A stretch of DNA of 64,000 nucleotides from Takakia lepidozioides (GCA_030704615.1 CM060734.1:54948042-55012041), one strand, 5' to 3'; counted from the stretch's first letter, positions 45,036 to 57,740 are shown. Program-made: numbers and translations. The notes: a model not told the origin generated them from the letters alone.

Positions 45036-47691
45036 ATGGTCCATAGAGTTCACTCTGGGCAATTGAATGTTATGTTGGATGTGCATTTCAATGGCATTGC
45101 TGCAACGTTCAAGTCTGTTTCTCTTGAAGAGATCGAGCTTCCCGACTTTATTGCAAAGCAGGGCTCGTACCAGGAATTAGCCAGTATGTTGCGGCACTTA
45201 CATTACCTTATTGTATACGTAGCGCGATGTCAGAGTTGCACGGCAGGTAATGTGTACTCTGTGTCCACCTTTATGCCTGTCACAGATGTTAAGAAGGACA
45301 CAGAATTGCCGCCAACTCGAGTTCATGTGGGATACTGATTCGGAGATTCTGTGCACGGGTGTGAAGGTTTCGCATCGTTGCAGCTGCAAGCATGGCCATA
45401 TCTGAAAATTCAACATGGAAAGATGTCACGGCCTGCGCCTCAGCATTCCTCAAAGACTTGGGTGCGTTTGAAGCACAACCATCTCGTACTGGGAGCTGCA
45501 GCAGGCCAGGGCATGGTTGGTCGTGTTCAGTGCAGAGGTCGGTCTCTTTGTGACCTTATATCAAACGAGTTTAGCTACAAATTAGAAAGGGAACTAGTGC
45601 GCGCTTATGGTGGGTCTCATTTCATTGTGTTCTGACTGATGTGCTAACCTTGCCATGGCTCTCCATTCAGGTAATGGTAGTATTGCCGGGGTGGAGGCGA
45701 TCACTAAAACACAGCTTTCAACGAAGTTATGCTTGCATAATGACAAAGAGAAGGCCACCTTTGCAACTGTTTTCGTGATTCGGAATACTAAGGTCAGCGA
45801 CCGTGAATACGTCTTCCGAGACTATGACGGCAATGCGAGGACACCAGCCATGACCAGTGTAGACAAGCAGTATCTCATCGTCAACATACTGTTGGATTCT
45901 ATTAAGGTACTCTTATTAAGATTAAATTGCAGATAAATTTGAGCAGCTCTTCTTAACACTGGCTTCGGCCGGAATCTTCTCTCTGTGTACATTACATAAG
46001 TTGTGATGTCTTTTTTTGACCCTGCAAGATGGTCTAAAGTGTGGCCTTGATTCATCGTGTGGTAATCGCATGTAAGCAGGTGTCCATGCCAGGCACTCCA
46101 GCTTTGATAATCAGTGATCCAAGCATGGAGATTGCCAAGGGCATGCTACCTCCAGACATACTTGTAAAGCCAATACCAGGAAACTACACAAGCGGCAACC
46201 TGATGCTTCAAAGACTGCAGTCCTATATTGTATGGTACGGTAGTGCGTGCTTGCCATGCTATTTATGTTCTAGCCACCCTGACTCTGTTCTTGTAAGCTG
46301 TCCTTCATTGTAGAACTGGGTGCATATGTTGTTTGAGTAATACTTACTGAGGCCACGAGGTAAGTTTTGTCATGAGGAAAGCCAGTGAGATGATGTATGA
46401 CTTGTTGAGGCATGATTTCATTTTCTTGGCAATGCATCTCTTTACGATAGTTTTTTCAAAGGCTTGGAAGTATAGTAAGTTGAAGCTTTCCAGTGTTTGT
46501 TTGTAGACTAAAGGTGGGTGACTGACAACACTGGTGTTGGTGCAGGCATTGCTGGACAGTATGGTGATGAATTTGAACATAGGCAGCAAGAGAGTCATAA
46601 CACATGTCATATTCATAGATGCAGATACAATCATGGTAGACAATGTAGGGTGTGCCCTCACAGAGCACCCTCATTTTGATATGGCTTTGACTTTCCGCAA
46701 TAACCTTAAGCAGCCTATCAACACCGGGGTGATTATGATTCGAGGCACTCTTGAAGGCCTTTCCAGGTTAGCACTTGTGTTGTATGGGCAGTGAGAAAGT
46801 TTAAAGATAAATGGCTGTGTTAGAGCCATGTGACACTGACATTGGGGGGGTTTTCATAGGCCTATCATCGTCATAAATATGATTGCAGATTGGGCTTTAT
46901 GTGAGATTTTTCTAGTTCTAGTTTACCCAATCCTTTTGGTTGCCCTGATAGTACTATTTTCTTCCACTTCATAGACCACAAGGCTGGAGTATACTCCCAC
47001 ACCTGTTCTCCCTGCTATCTTTTGACAGTTTCTGGGAATGCCAACATCATCATGGTTCACCTACTGAGCTACTGATTCATGATGCACATGCCATCTTTCT
47101 TCTTTTGTTGGGGTGTGACAGGGGCAAAGCATTGCTGGAGGAAGTGGTCAAGGTATACCTGGGCAAGTACAGGGCCGCCTCTGGCATGATGGGTGATCAG
47201 CAAGCTTTCGCGGATGTAGTCGGAGCTGCTGTGGAGGCCCACAGGTTCCGCCGTGGCCTCCATTTTGAAGCTCAGGTTCTTGGAGCAAGAGTGCTCTTCT
47301 TGCCCTGTGCTCTCTACAACTGGACACCTTCTGAAGGAGCTGGGCAGTTTCATGGAATGCCAGAGGAAGTGAAAGTATGTGGCTTGGCTAATCCCACTCA
47401 GGCATTTGATGTTAAGAAAACCAAGTGCTGGAAGCATATTTCTACTGTCTAGTGGAAGCAAGGCTCTTCTACTTCAGGCTTATTAATAGCTTTTCTCTAC
47501 TGATCACGGGCTTCCAACACCAGTTAACCAGTTGGAATGTTGTGTCTGATTTGAAGGTGCTGCACTTTAAAGGTTCAAGAAAGCGACTGATGATAGAAGC
47601 ATGGGGCTTCTATAAGCGGCGGGGCTCTTTGGACTTCTCTGATATGAAGTGCCTTGTTTTACAAAGTGGGCGGTACAAGTATGATTTCTAA
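45036..47691 (+). CDS. Putative nucleotide-diphospho-sugar transferase, multi-exon
   Basis: Well-supported exons, phases consistent: a segment ending 45609 ('ISNEFSYKLERELVRAYG'), 45671-45906, 46080-46229, 46546-46766, 47122-47374 and 47557-47691 (stop). An earlier exon probably ends at 45246 ('ARCQSCTAG'), and the true start is not resolved. The fourth listed exon carries 'VITHVIFIDADTIMVDNVG', whose Asp-X-Asp is the metal and nucleotide-sugar binding motif of GT-A glycosyltransferases, followed by 'LKQPINTGVIMIRG'. The next exon has 'GMMGDQQAFADVV' and the last 'VLHFKGSRKRLMIEAW', both typical of this fold. Donor and acceptor are unknown. The Mutator-like element starts 181 bp after the stop. 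Confidence 0.75.
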
Positions 47692-47863
47692 TGACATGAC
47701 TGAAGGAATATTTTTGCAGTAGGAGAGGGAACATTATGACATGACCTTGTGTTTGCTGTGTGAAATGGCTATGTACAGACCGACAATAGGGAGGCCATTC
47801 TCACCAGAGTGAGCAATTTTATCTTTGACTGAGGATTGAAAATTATCACCATAGATAATCTTG

Positions 47864-47872
47864 ACAACAAAG
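47864..47872 (+). repeat. Left 9-bp target-site duplication
   Basis: ACAACAAAG immediately before the left TIR. It is identical to 58091-58099 immediately after the right TIR. Confidence 0.92.
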
Positions 47873-48262
47873 GCCTCTCATTTTAAGATAATAGGGTCTT
47901 CAATGGGCACGTGCGATGTGGCTGGTGGGCCCCGCGCATGGACGCCAGCGCCTCGCCCGCCGCTGCGCGCGGTCGCCCAGCCGCGGGCGCGGCTACAGCA
48001 ACCGCGCCCGCGCCCCGTCCGCCGCGCGGCCAATCCCCTGCCCATGAGTCCGCTGCCCTCCAGTCTGCCAGTCCGCTGCTGGCCAGTCGGCTGCTTAGCA
48101 GTCCGCCAGTCCGCCAGTCTGCCCGCCAGTCCGCCAGTCCGCCAGTCTGCCCGCCAGTCCGCTGGCCAGTCCCCTGCCATCCAGTCCGCTGAAGACGCAG
48201 GATCGCCACCGTCCATTCCCATAACCCATCCGAGCCCTCCATTTTTAGGGCTGCAATTCAAA
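47873..48262 (+). repeat. Left terminal inverted repeat of the MULE
   Basis: About 390 bp. The outer ~75 bp are almost identical to the right end. The inner part contains the decamer array (cagtccgctgg, cagtctgcccgc) and then the shared block 'gatcgccaccgtccattccc ... ctccatttttagggctgc'. Confidence 0.9.
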
Positions 48263-48404
48263 CCTGCATCCCTGCCGCCTGCCACTTGCCAGCAGCCGCG
48301 AACGTGCGCACTATTCTTCTGGCACGTTGTCGTTCGTGTCTTGTTATGCGACGCGTTTCTTGCATGTTTAGAAGCGTGTCTTTTGTACTGTATAGGACAA
48401 GGAC

Positions 48405-51400
48405 GTGGAAGCAAAACCCGATGATATACTGATCACGGAAAGCCCGCTTATACGGCCTCTTCGACAATGTTTGCAAACAGCAAAACCAGGACCCTTCAAC
48501 AGGAAGGATCTCCATTGGAAGAGTGAGACGCAATATGGGTTTATGGGTGCGCGAGTGAATGTTGAAAATGCCTGCATACCTTGGGATAGAGTTGGTGACT
48601 TCGTCCTGGGAGAGGAGAGTTTGGAGAACTACCCCACTCAGTTTTGGGTGAATGTCCATTCTAAAGTGGAACCCGGCTCGCGAAAAGCACCCAGAGCCAA
48701 CACATTTCTGTCCAGTATTATGTGTGCACCATCCTCAGTCCTTTTGACGTTTCATTGCATGTTTATTGCCATTTTTTGTTTCACGAGTTCTCTGATTTTA
48801 TGCTTCCTCAAGTCGTTGGATATCGATTTTAGAATTTTCTATCCAGGTATCAATGTTGCTACGGTCCTGATGACAAACGCACCAACAAGGCAATAGTGGA
48901 GGATCCAAAACAGAAGCGTGGAGGACCTCTTGTGGGTGCTGGAACATCTTGCCCTCATAAAGGGCCAAGGAAAAAGAAGTCGGAGTATGGAGAGTCTTAC
49001 AAACGTGGTTGTCAATGCTGTTTCAAGGTCCAACAATGCTATCTCGCCCCTGACATCTGTGTCCTCACGTACTACAACAACATGGAGCATACAGATGCGC
49101 AAGGGAAACCCTCGCATGGGAAGTCCGCAGAGTTCAGGAACACCCGCCACGCCTATGCACCACACATTAGCGAGGAATTGAAAGCCTGGGTCGTCAAGTG
49201 TTTGTGCCGAGGCCTGTCGGTCGCCCAAATCATGATGGAGCATAAAGAGAACGTGATGAACAACACCGGCTTGGGCGATGTATGGACCCGCGATGATTTC
49301 TTGTTGGAGCAAGATGTTCGCAACCTTGCCGAGAAACGTGCGTGACAAACCTTCAAAAGCACGCCGATGATGCAGAGAGTGTGCGCATGTGGAGAGACCA
49401 GAATCCTGCATCCGTTTTTTTCTATCAAGAGGAGAAATTAGAGCCAACATTCGAGCATTTTGATGGAGATTTGACATTCACTATTGGCATACAGACTCCG
49501 TGGCAGAAACGACGAATGCTGGAACTAGGACATGATCGTATCGTTGCATGACAACCTTTGGGACAAATCATGACAAGGTACTATTCGAACGATTCCATGG
49601 ACTTGTACGAGCATGATAAACATAATACCATGCAACATTCACATAATATTTGGTGTGCTGACCCTTTCTGTATGTTTAGGGTTGTGTACGTTGCGGAAGA
49701 CCGAGAGGCAGACCCATTGTGAACCGCTACAGACCTCATCACTCTTATGAAGTCTTCTCGTGCAGAACTGAGCGGAATTTGCATGCTCTGACTATCTTAC
49801 ATTGTGCATTCCAACAGTTCCCATTGTACACGTTGATGGTCTTCGACGAGTGGTTGAACGGTATACCAATTGCCTATATCTTATTCGCAAGGAATCGGAC
49901 AAGAGACCTGGTTCCGTGGATGAGAGCCTTGCGCAATTCACTCCTCGCAGATTTGCCGAGCTGGCGACCCAATGCCTTAATTGTGGACGATGCCGAAGCA
50001 GAAATCAACGCTATTCGGTAAGTCTGTTGGTCCACAGCACCGGTCCATTATCGAAGTCCACTGCAGCAGTCCATTGCTACAGTCCACTGACAGACTCCTA
50101 TGGCGAAACCCGATGGCAGTTCGCTGGGCAAATCCACTGGTAGTCCGCTGTCAAGTCCGGTCATCAGTCCCCTGGCAAGTCCGCTGGCAGTCCCCGGCAA
50201 GTCCGCTCGGCAGTCCGCTGCCAAGTCCGCTGCCAAGTCCACTCAGCAGTCCTTGGGGTCGGCCGTCCGCTGCCAAGTCCACTCGGCAGTCCCTGGGGCA
50301 GTCCGCTGCCCCAGTCCTAGCTAGGGGAAGTCCAATGGGGAAGTCCACTGGGTAGTACAATGGGGTTATTCCAGCACATCAACGTCATGGCATTGTACTG
50401 TCCACTGGGCGAGTCCAGTGGCTCTGCCCGTTGATACAGGTCGTTGTTACAGTCCACTCCGGCAGTCCACCATTGCAGTCCGATCCCAAGACTCTAATGT
50501 GTACCATGTGTGTTGTGCAGAATTGATTTTGAAGGAGTACTCATTTTCCTCTGCCTTTGGCATGTCCGCAAGGCATGGTTGAAGCAATCATGCAAGAACA
50601 CAAAGGATCCGGTGACCACTGTAAACTTGTTGAAGGATATGGGAGACCTCATGTACTGTAGAGGGGGACCACGCAACGAGAAAAGAGCGCTTCGGTGGGT
50701 TGCAAGGAGAATCCGTCGTATGAGGTCAAAATACCCGAAATGACATGAATTTCTTGACTATATCGAACAGTACTGGAAGCCCAAAATAGCAATGTGGTAT
50801 ACAGCAGCCCGCAATGTCCCTCATGCGAGCCAAGACACAAACGCAAGCATTGAGGCATACCATGGAAATCTGAAGGCAAGACTTGCCATGGGGGAAGACA
50901 AGACTTGTCTGCGGGAAATGCAAGATGAGTGGTCGTAGAGTGGACTGACTTATATGGGAACTCATTGGCCGTGTGCTAACACACTACTGGTACGCAATCC
51001 ATTTGAAGACCCACGGGTTCATAAGAAATGACAAACATGAAAAGTACATATCCAGTTCTATACTTGCGGCACGAGACATTCCTGCTGAGAGTGTTACTCT
51101 TCCCTTGGGTCCTGGTGAACCAGCCTACGTTCTCAGCAGCAACCACCCCGGCACAACATACATTGTTTACAATCCTGATTGCGATTGGGGTTGTTGCACG
51201 TGCCCATGGCAATGAAGGGAAACTTATGCAAGCATCAGGTCCGTGTCCTGAAGATGCTTCACCCTGACCTGCAGGATGGCCTCCTTGTGCGCGTTTGTGG
51301 CACGGCGCTGGGAACCATTCATGGAGGATTACCTAACTTGCTCTTGGGCAATGGTGTCGGCGGCATCGACGAATCTAATCAGTTCATGGAAAGACATCCT

Positions 51401-51796
51401 CCGGACGACTTCCCCTACGACGAGGCACCTCTGCAGGTCTCAGCCTCATTGGAACAAGAATTCACGGACATACTTCGCATTGTAGGTGATGACAAATACC
51501 TGGAGGCACATGCCCGATCTGCTCTTCATATGTGCAGAGGGCAGCTCGTTGATATCCTGGTGAAAAGTGCGGCTGGAATGTTGCACCCTGCGGAAACGAA
51601 GGCTTTCCGTCCTCTGAACGACAACAACAACATGTCTCTGAAAAGGAGACGAGATTTCGTGGAGGTCTGGAAAACCCGGCCTAGGGTTTTGCGGAGAACC
51701 AGCAAGAGGGTGTCTGCACCTGCACCTACAGTACATATATACTCGAAAATTTGCAAGGTTTCAGGTCGTGTAGATGTCACGAAGAAGACAATATAA
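48405..51796 (+). pseudogene. MULE transposase with SWIM zinc finger, broken
   Basis: Cut-and-paste transposase of the Mutator superfamily. N-terminal region 48405-49535 ('YGESYKRGCQCCFKVQQC', 'HAYAPHISEELKAWVV'). Catalytic region: 'TTFGTN' near 49560, 'YTLMVFDEWLNGIPIAY' and 'PNALIVDDAEAEINAIR' (49719-50018), intron 50019-50519 (GTAAGT...GTGCAG), 'LIFLCLWHVRKAW' with the C-X2-H MULE signature, and 'NASIEAYHGNLKARL'. The SWIM finger (CTCPW...CKH) is near 51195-51235, followed by a 190-residue tail. Stops at 49343, 50741 and 50946 all stand where Trp is expected (TGG to TGA). Frame changes lie near 49560, 50935 and 51210. Confidence 0.9.
50019..50519 (+). repeat. Transposase intron filled with a CAGTCCGCTG minisatellite
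   Basis: The intron starts gtaagtctgttgg and ends tgtgttgtgcag. Its middle (about 50040-50480) is made of degenerate copies of 'cagtccgctg' and 'aagtccgctgc'. The exons on either side join in frame (AEINAIR / IDFEGVLIFLC). Confidence 0.85.
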
Positions 51797-52007
51797 GTCT
51801 GCAATGCCTCGAAAAACAGACAAGGTTTCACGTCGTGTAGGTGTCACGGAGAAGACAATATAAGTCTGCAATTCCTCGAAAAGAGACAAGGTTTCATGTC
51901 GTATAGGTGTCACGAAGAAGACAATATAAGTCTGCAATTCCTCGAAAAGAGACAAGGTGACATGTCGTGTAGGTGTCACGAAGAAGACAATATAAGTCTG
52001 CAATTTC
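51742..52007. repeat. 66-bp tandem repeat, four copies
   Basis: Units start with 'ctcgaaaa' at 51742, 51808, 51875 and 51941. Each carries 'aggtgtcacgaagaagacaa' then 'tataagtctgcaatt'. The first copy overlaps the 3' end of the transposase frame. Confidence 0.93.
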
Positions 52008-52029
52008 TTCTGGTAGCATTGTCCCTTTC

Positions 52030-52552
52030 TGAAATACAAGTCCGCAATGGACTAATGCACAGTCTCCCAACGGACTCCTCCAGTCTCCCAACTGACTCCC
52101 ACACAGTCTCCCAAGCATAGTCTCCCAACGGACTCACGCACAGTCTCTCAACAGAGTCACAGTCAACAGACTGCGAGCGCCAGTAAGCCAGTCTGCTGGT
52201 CAGTCTGCTGCCCACTCCAAAAGTCTGCTCACCACACTTCCACCTCATCCCTGCAACTTATGCCAATCCATCGTCCCAGCGGACTCATGGACATGGTGCC
52301 TCCCAGACTAGGTACCAGACCCAGCAGTCCTAGCCTCGGCAGCGTACTGCTCGCACATTCAAGCTCAGCAGACTCGGGTGCACAGTGCATGGAAAAATTG
52401 ACACCATTGTGTCCATTGAGTTTAGTGACAACATTACAAAACATGTCAGCACCCACAGTACACAAAAATGCTCATCACCACTGGAATAGTACGCGAAAAG
52501 ACTCGCATTTTTTATTTCGGTACATAGACTTCACATGACAAGTACATCATAC
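52030..52552. other. Spacer between the two convergent MULE genes
   Basis: Contains decamer-like words ('cagtctcccaacggactc', 'cagtctgctgg') at 52060-52220. No gene is recognised. Confidence 0.5.
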
Positions 52553-55500
52553 TCATGAGAGCAGTTTCTCTACATTGTCCAACCCTCGCACGATATACTG
52601 GGCACACTGCATTCGCTGCCCAAGTGCAAACTTGAAAGTAAACCAGTCCTTCGTGAAAGGTGTTCCTCTCTCTGGCTTTGCAGTCTTGGAGACATTTGCT
52701 CTGACTTTTACCCACTCATAAAACACTTGAATGAATGACATGGCGTAAAAGCCACACTCCCAGCTGAATGGTTGCTGGGGCACATCAGGCGCGTGGAACT
52801 GAAATGCTTGGACAATCTCATGCCACTCTGGTAAGTCCATCGAGTACCCTAAGCACTGCGCATGAAGCTTCCGAATCCACACTAGAACAAATGGACATTT
52901 ATGCAAGTCCCTGATAGAGTTCAGGTGAGTGTAACAGCCCTTGCGGAGGTCGATGATACAAACACTCCAGTGCCCCCTGCAATGGTATCAAACAACATGG
53001 CGTCATTGCACAATCATGATGGGCAGACTCCTAAACACCTTTCTTGGCTGTCGATCCCACGTTTGCAGCATGGGTGGAAGATGTCATGTTCTCAGAAGTA
53101 GACAGTCTGCCGATGGAGGGACAAACATCTTGTGAGGATACCGAGCAAAATGTCGAATTAGTCCAATTTCACAATGTGCTAAAACATAAACAACAGTGCT
53201 GAAAGAGGAAATGGCACAACCTGCCCAAGGGGTGAGGGAGCAAACTCCATGTAATCCAGCGCTATACCAGACGGTGTCTGCGCCGCATGTGGTTCCTTGC
53301 CAGTGTGCCTGCCAGCATGTTCAGTCTGTTGCTCAATGTGGGCAGTCTGCTCGGCCGCCGGTTCTTCGTCTGTGAACTGTGCAGTCTGCTGGCAACTCTG
53401 CGGTTCAGTCTCTTCCTCAATATGGGCAATGTGCTCGGTGGCAGGTTGGTCGTCAATCCTTCCCTCTGTGAAGTATGCAGTGTGCTGGTCAGGCCGTGCA
53501 ATCTGAACTGTGCAGTCAGAGCTGAGCTGTGCAGTCTGCCGCTCCGAGCCATCCTGGTCAGTCCTTCCATCTGTGACCTGTGCAGTCTGCTGGTTAGTTT
53601 GCAGTTCAGTCTGCTCATCAATGAAGACAGTATGCTGCCCCGCCACACGTTGCTCGGCAGTCCTTCCATGTGTCCACTGTTCAGTGTGCTGGTCAGTCTG
53701 GTGGACAGCCGGCTGGGTGTTCGGATCTCCATGGACTTGGGAAATATCAAGAACATATATGGAAGACCCACCGGCAATTGCTTCCTCAGATTCTTCTGTA
53801 AGATCTATGATACGGTTTTGCATTCCCAGATTGAGTTCGGTCATCACGTAAGACTCATCTATGGCTTTCGCCACTAAGCGCACGAAAACCGGACTAACCT
53901 GGAAGGTCATAGAAGGCAGGCCACGGGGAGCTGGATAAGAATGCTTTACCGGTGACCTGATGACGTCGTCAGTGAATGTGCCTGGGGGAAAAGTGGACTC
54001 GGTCAAAACACTCATACAGACAAATCCAAAAACATGTTGTTGGGAACTCAGCAGAAATTCGTCCACAGGGTCCCGGTGAGGCCAGTGCATCCGAGTCTAT
54101 TGCACAATCCAGGGAACAGACTGGCTATTAGTTTCCTGGATAGTCTGCTCGGCCATCTGCTGAGTAGGTTCGCAAGTGTGCTGCACAGTCTGCTGAGAGG
54201 CAATCTGCTGGCTGGATTCGTCGGTCTGCTGCACGGTCTGCTGAGGGGCAATCTGCTGGCTGGATTTGTCGGTCTGCTGCACGGTCTGCTGTATAGTTTG
54301 CTGAGGGGCAATCTGGTGGCCATGTTCGCTGGTTTGCTGCACAGTCGGCTGAGGGGCAGTCTGTTGGCCGATCTGTTCTCCGGTCTGCTGCAAAGTCTGC
54401 AAAGTTCGCTGCCCGCTCAGTACTATTTGCACATACTGAGTATGTGTGTGCGGGGCAGTCTGCTGGGAGTGATCTGGCCTATTACCCGGGACGGTCTGGT
54501 GCACATGCTCGGTCTCCAGCACTTGGGCAGTCTGCCCACATGTGTCGTGGGGAATATGTTGTTCGACATTCTTGTGGCCAGTCTACTGGACAGTCTCCCG
54601 AACTCCTTGTAAAGCCAGGACAAGGTCCCTTGCACCTCTGGCAAAAGAGTCGAAAGCAGCCTGCACTTGTTTGTCTCCCAGATCAACTCGCCCTGCAACA
54701 CATGTTTATGCAAATGTGAACTTGTAAAAAAGTTGGCAAAAGAAATTGAGCTGAAACACGAAAGTTGCCCATAACATTTTACCTTCCAAGAGATTTCCGA
54801 CGAGGCCAATGTCCTTGATATGCCGGCACACAGGCATCTCCATCGAGATGAGCAATGGCGCCGATGCGGTCTTCAGTTGGGATCCCACACCACAGGACTT
54901 TGAAGACATTGGGATTCTGCAAAACAATGTCGAATATTGCTCGCTCCATCACCAATGCAAACCAGTGCAATGCCTCATCCACCATAAACTTCTGTGAATG
55001 GTCTGTTCCATGGAGTAAGTCCATCCTCAAACTATGCAGATCCTTCATCAACTTGTTGTATGAGTGGAAATTGCCAAATTACATCCATCTGTGTTGTAGG
55101 AAGGAAGCTGCCATGCGCTCAAGTCCTCCTCAGTCAATCCGAACAAGTGCTTTCTTCGCACCCCAAAAATTGGATGTGCCATAGGCATATGTCTGAGGTC
55201 TTCAGGCCGTGGGTCATCCATGAGAATCAGCTGCACAAGTAGAGGCGGCGCATTTTGGTCACTTGTGGCTTCAATGGCAACAGCAGAGGCGGAATCTAGA
55301 ACATGGTTGGCTTCCTCAATAGAAAACTCCATGGAATAATGAAAGGGTACAAATGACCACCGACGTCCGGAATGATCCGGTGGAGCTCATTATGCCAATC
55401 CAATGGGATTAATTTCTCCCCCCTAAGCCGGGGAAGTGTGAGGTCTTCAGCTTCGGGGTGAATTACCGGTGATGGCGATCGCCAAAACTGCAAAAAGCGC

Positions 55501-57209
55501 CGTGCTATGTGAGAGAAAGGCAGTCTGCTGGTCAGTCTGTTGGTCCCAGTCTGTTGGATGATAGGACTTCCCATTGGCATGGGCTGCATGATGGGGCTCC
55601 TGAGAGGAGTCTGCAGGATGACAGGCTGCTCGTTGGGAGTCTGCTATCTGGAGTCTGCTGGATGACAGGCTGCTGAACGGAGTCTGCGGGATGACGGCCT
55701 GCTGAACGGGAGTCTGCTGGATGCAGACTCGGCTGTCCCAGACGCATTCCCCCCCCCCTTCCCCCCCCGCGTCTTCAATATGTAATGCCGCTATAGCAGC
55801 AGATGACCCACAGGATACTTCAATAATATGTACTCTCGCACGCGGTCCACTTCCGCACGCACTGCAGTCACTTGTAAAAAAGCATCATTGCTAGGTATCG
55901 CCAAGCCTGAATGGCCCTACGATAGAAACACGTTCATCCTGGTCACGGCAGAGAACTTCGATGTCAGGAACATGGACGTGGACTCTATATTCACTCATGC
56001 AGCGGACTGGACTCACAAACTAAAACAGACTGTAACGTGCGTACGTAGGTGGAGGCAACTAGTAGACTATACCAGTGGACTGACAACGACTTCCTAAGAA
56101 TGTGCAGCGCTATAAACAGACTAACTGACGAGCGGACTGAGCCAGCGGACTGAGGAGAGAACTCAGGGGACTGACCAGACTGAATATGCAAGGTGACCCG
56201 ATGATGGACTCAAACAGCACAGAAAGACTGGGCGGTCAGACTGACCATTACCTCCTCTACTTCATCATCGTCATCTTCATCTTCAAAGCTGTTCAAACCA
56301 GTTCTGTTCCGCCTGTCGGATTAATGTGCGTAGCAGACCTGACTGGGCAACTCTGTAGAAATAACGGAAGAAGTCTGGATCCCCAATTGGTGGCACTCTG
56401 GTGGGAAAAGCCCAAAGTCAACGAGGCGCAATGTGCCAGGGCAGACTGGCCCTTCAGTGCTCTGTTGAGTTTTTGGTTTTGACCCTAAACCGATGGCATG
56501 GGTCGCGATATTTGTGTGAGTCTGCTGCCGAGTCTGGTCAGGCAAGTCAATGTCCACTGGACTTGTCACCCCTTCCAGGCCCTGAGCAGATTCACTTTCA
56601 GTATCAGTACTGATGGTGTGGGTCTGTGCCCAGGACGGGGTTCAGTCTGTTGCGTGGATTTTGCCCTTGCCGCGCGAGCAGACCTTGCAGCCTTCTCATT
56701 TTTTTGCCTCTCCTTTTCTTGGGCCCCATCACTCAGTTTACGTTTTCTGGGAGCGTCCAACGTTCCCTGCACTTGCAAATCCTCCATTGACGGGCCACCA
56801 CAATGGACGCCATACCGTGCGCGCACTTCGTCTAATTCCAAGTGCGGGGGTCAAGCACTGATCCGCGCAAGCGCATTGTGGCCTCTTTGACAATCGACAT
56901 TTCTTTCAGTATCGGCCAAGGCTTGAAATCCCGTGGAATCATTGCAACAGTCTCCTTGCAACCCGTGTCAACACAATGCCGATTTAGTTGGATTTTGTCC
57001 TTGATTACCTCTTCACAGAAGAGACAGAAGAGCTTGTCCTTCTGCCAATTCGAGTTTTTGGGCTTCCGGGCGCGGAGGTCTACAAATGCTTCCACTATTT
57101 TATGATCAAACTCGTCTGGTGAGTACCAGTACCTTCGCTCCTTCTTCAGTCTGGTTTGGTGCACAAAATCCAACCAGTCCGCTCCACCTTTTTCACAAGC
57201 ATCCTCCAT
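52553..57209 (-). pseudogene. ULP1-like (C48) cysteine protease gene carried by the MULE, multi-exon, broken
   Basis: ULP1 proteases cleave SUMO from proteins; the target of transposon-borne versions is not known. The protease domain lies at 52976-52553. It shows 'GHWSVCIIDLRKG' (catalytic His), 'THLNSI' where Asp is usual, and 'VPQQPFSWECGFYAM' (oxyanion Gln and catalytic Cys). The exon starts after 'ttgcag'. Upstream on the same strand: a first segment at 57209-56832 with a possible zinc finger (CLFCEEV...HCVDTGC), a Lys/Arg-rich segment (56841-56566, one-base frameshift against the former), a segment at 55332-54779 ('DEALHWFALVMERAIFDIVL'), and Gln/Thr-rich frames at 54522-54097 and 53777-53179 built from repeated QQT codons. 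Exon joins are not resolved and several frame breaks are visible, so function is doubtful. Confidence 0.7.
53179..54620 (-). repeat. Decamer array read as Gln-Gln-Thr repeats
   Basis: The CAGTCTGCTG word, read on the minus strand as CAGCAGACTG, gives repeated QQT units (for example QQTVQQT, IAPQQTVQQTDESSQQ) across two long open frames. Copy number is too high and spacing too regular for chance. Further copies lie at 55520-55740 and 55990-56180. Confidence 0.8.
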
Positions 57210-57240
57210 CGCTGCAGAATGAAACGAAGGTGCAAGGACA

Positions 57241-57740
57241 NNNNNNNNNNNNNNNNNNNNNNNNNNNNNNNNNNNNNNNNNNNNNNNNNNNNNNNNNNNN
57301 NNNNNNNNNNNNNNNNNNNNNNNNNNNNNNNNNNNNNNNNNNNNNNNNNNNNNNNNNNNNNNNNNNNNNNNNNNNNNNNNNNNNNNNNNNNNNNNNNNNN
57401 NNNNNNNNNNNNNNNNNNNNNNNNNNNNNNNNNNNNNNNNNNNNNNNNNNNNNNNNNNNNNNNNNNNNNNNNNNNNNNNNNNNNNNNNNNNNNNNNNNNN
57501 NNNNNNNNNNNNNNNNNNNNNNNNNNNNNNNNNNNNNNNNNNNNNNNNNNNNNNNNNNNNNNNNNNNNNNNNNNNNNNNNNNNNNNNNNNNNNNNNNNNN
57601 NNNNNNNNNNNNNNNNNNNNNNNNNNNNNNNNNNNNNNNNNNNNNNNNNNNNNNNNNNNNNNNNNNNNNNNNNNNNNNNNNNNNNNNNNNNNNNNNNNNN
57701 NNNNNNNNNNNNNNNNNNNNNNNNNNNNNNNNNNNNNNNN
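57241..57740. other. Assembly gap of 500 N
   Basis: Exactly 500 undetermined bases. It falls between the first segment of the ULP1-like gene and the right TIR, so the promoter of that gene is not visible. The true gap length may differ from 500. Confidence 1.

Noticed and set aside
47861-48424. Proline/arginine-rich open frames at the left end of the MULE, on both strands
   Set aside because: They arise from the GC-rich TIR and decamer array and have no family resemblance.
49981-50355. Ser/Pro-rich open frames overlapping the transposase
   Set aside because: They read through the intron minisatellite (donor GTAAGT at 50019), not a coding region.
50040-50480. Regular short repeats that might suggest a CRISPR-like array
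   Set aside because: The units are ~10 bp, degenerate and contiguous without unique spacers, and the genome is a plant nuclear genome. It is a minisatellite inside an intron.
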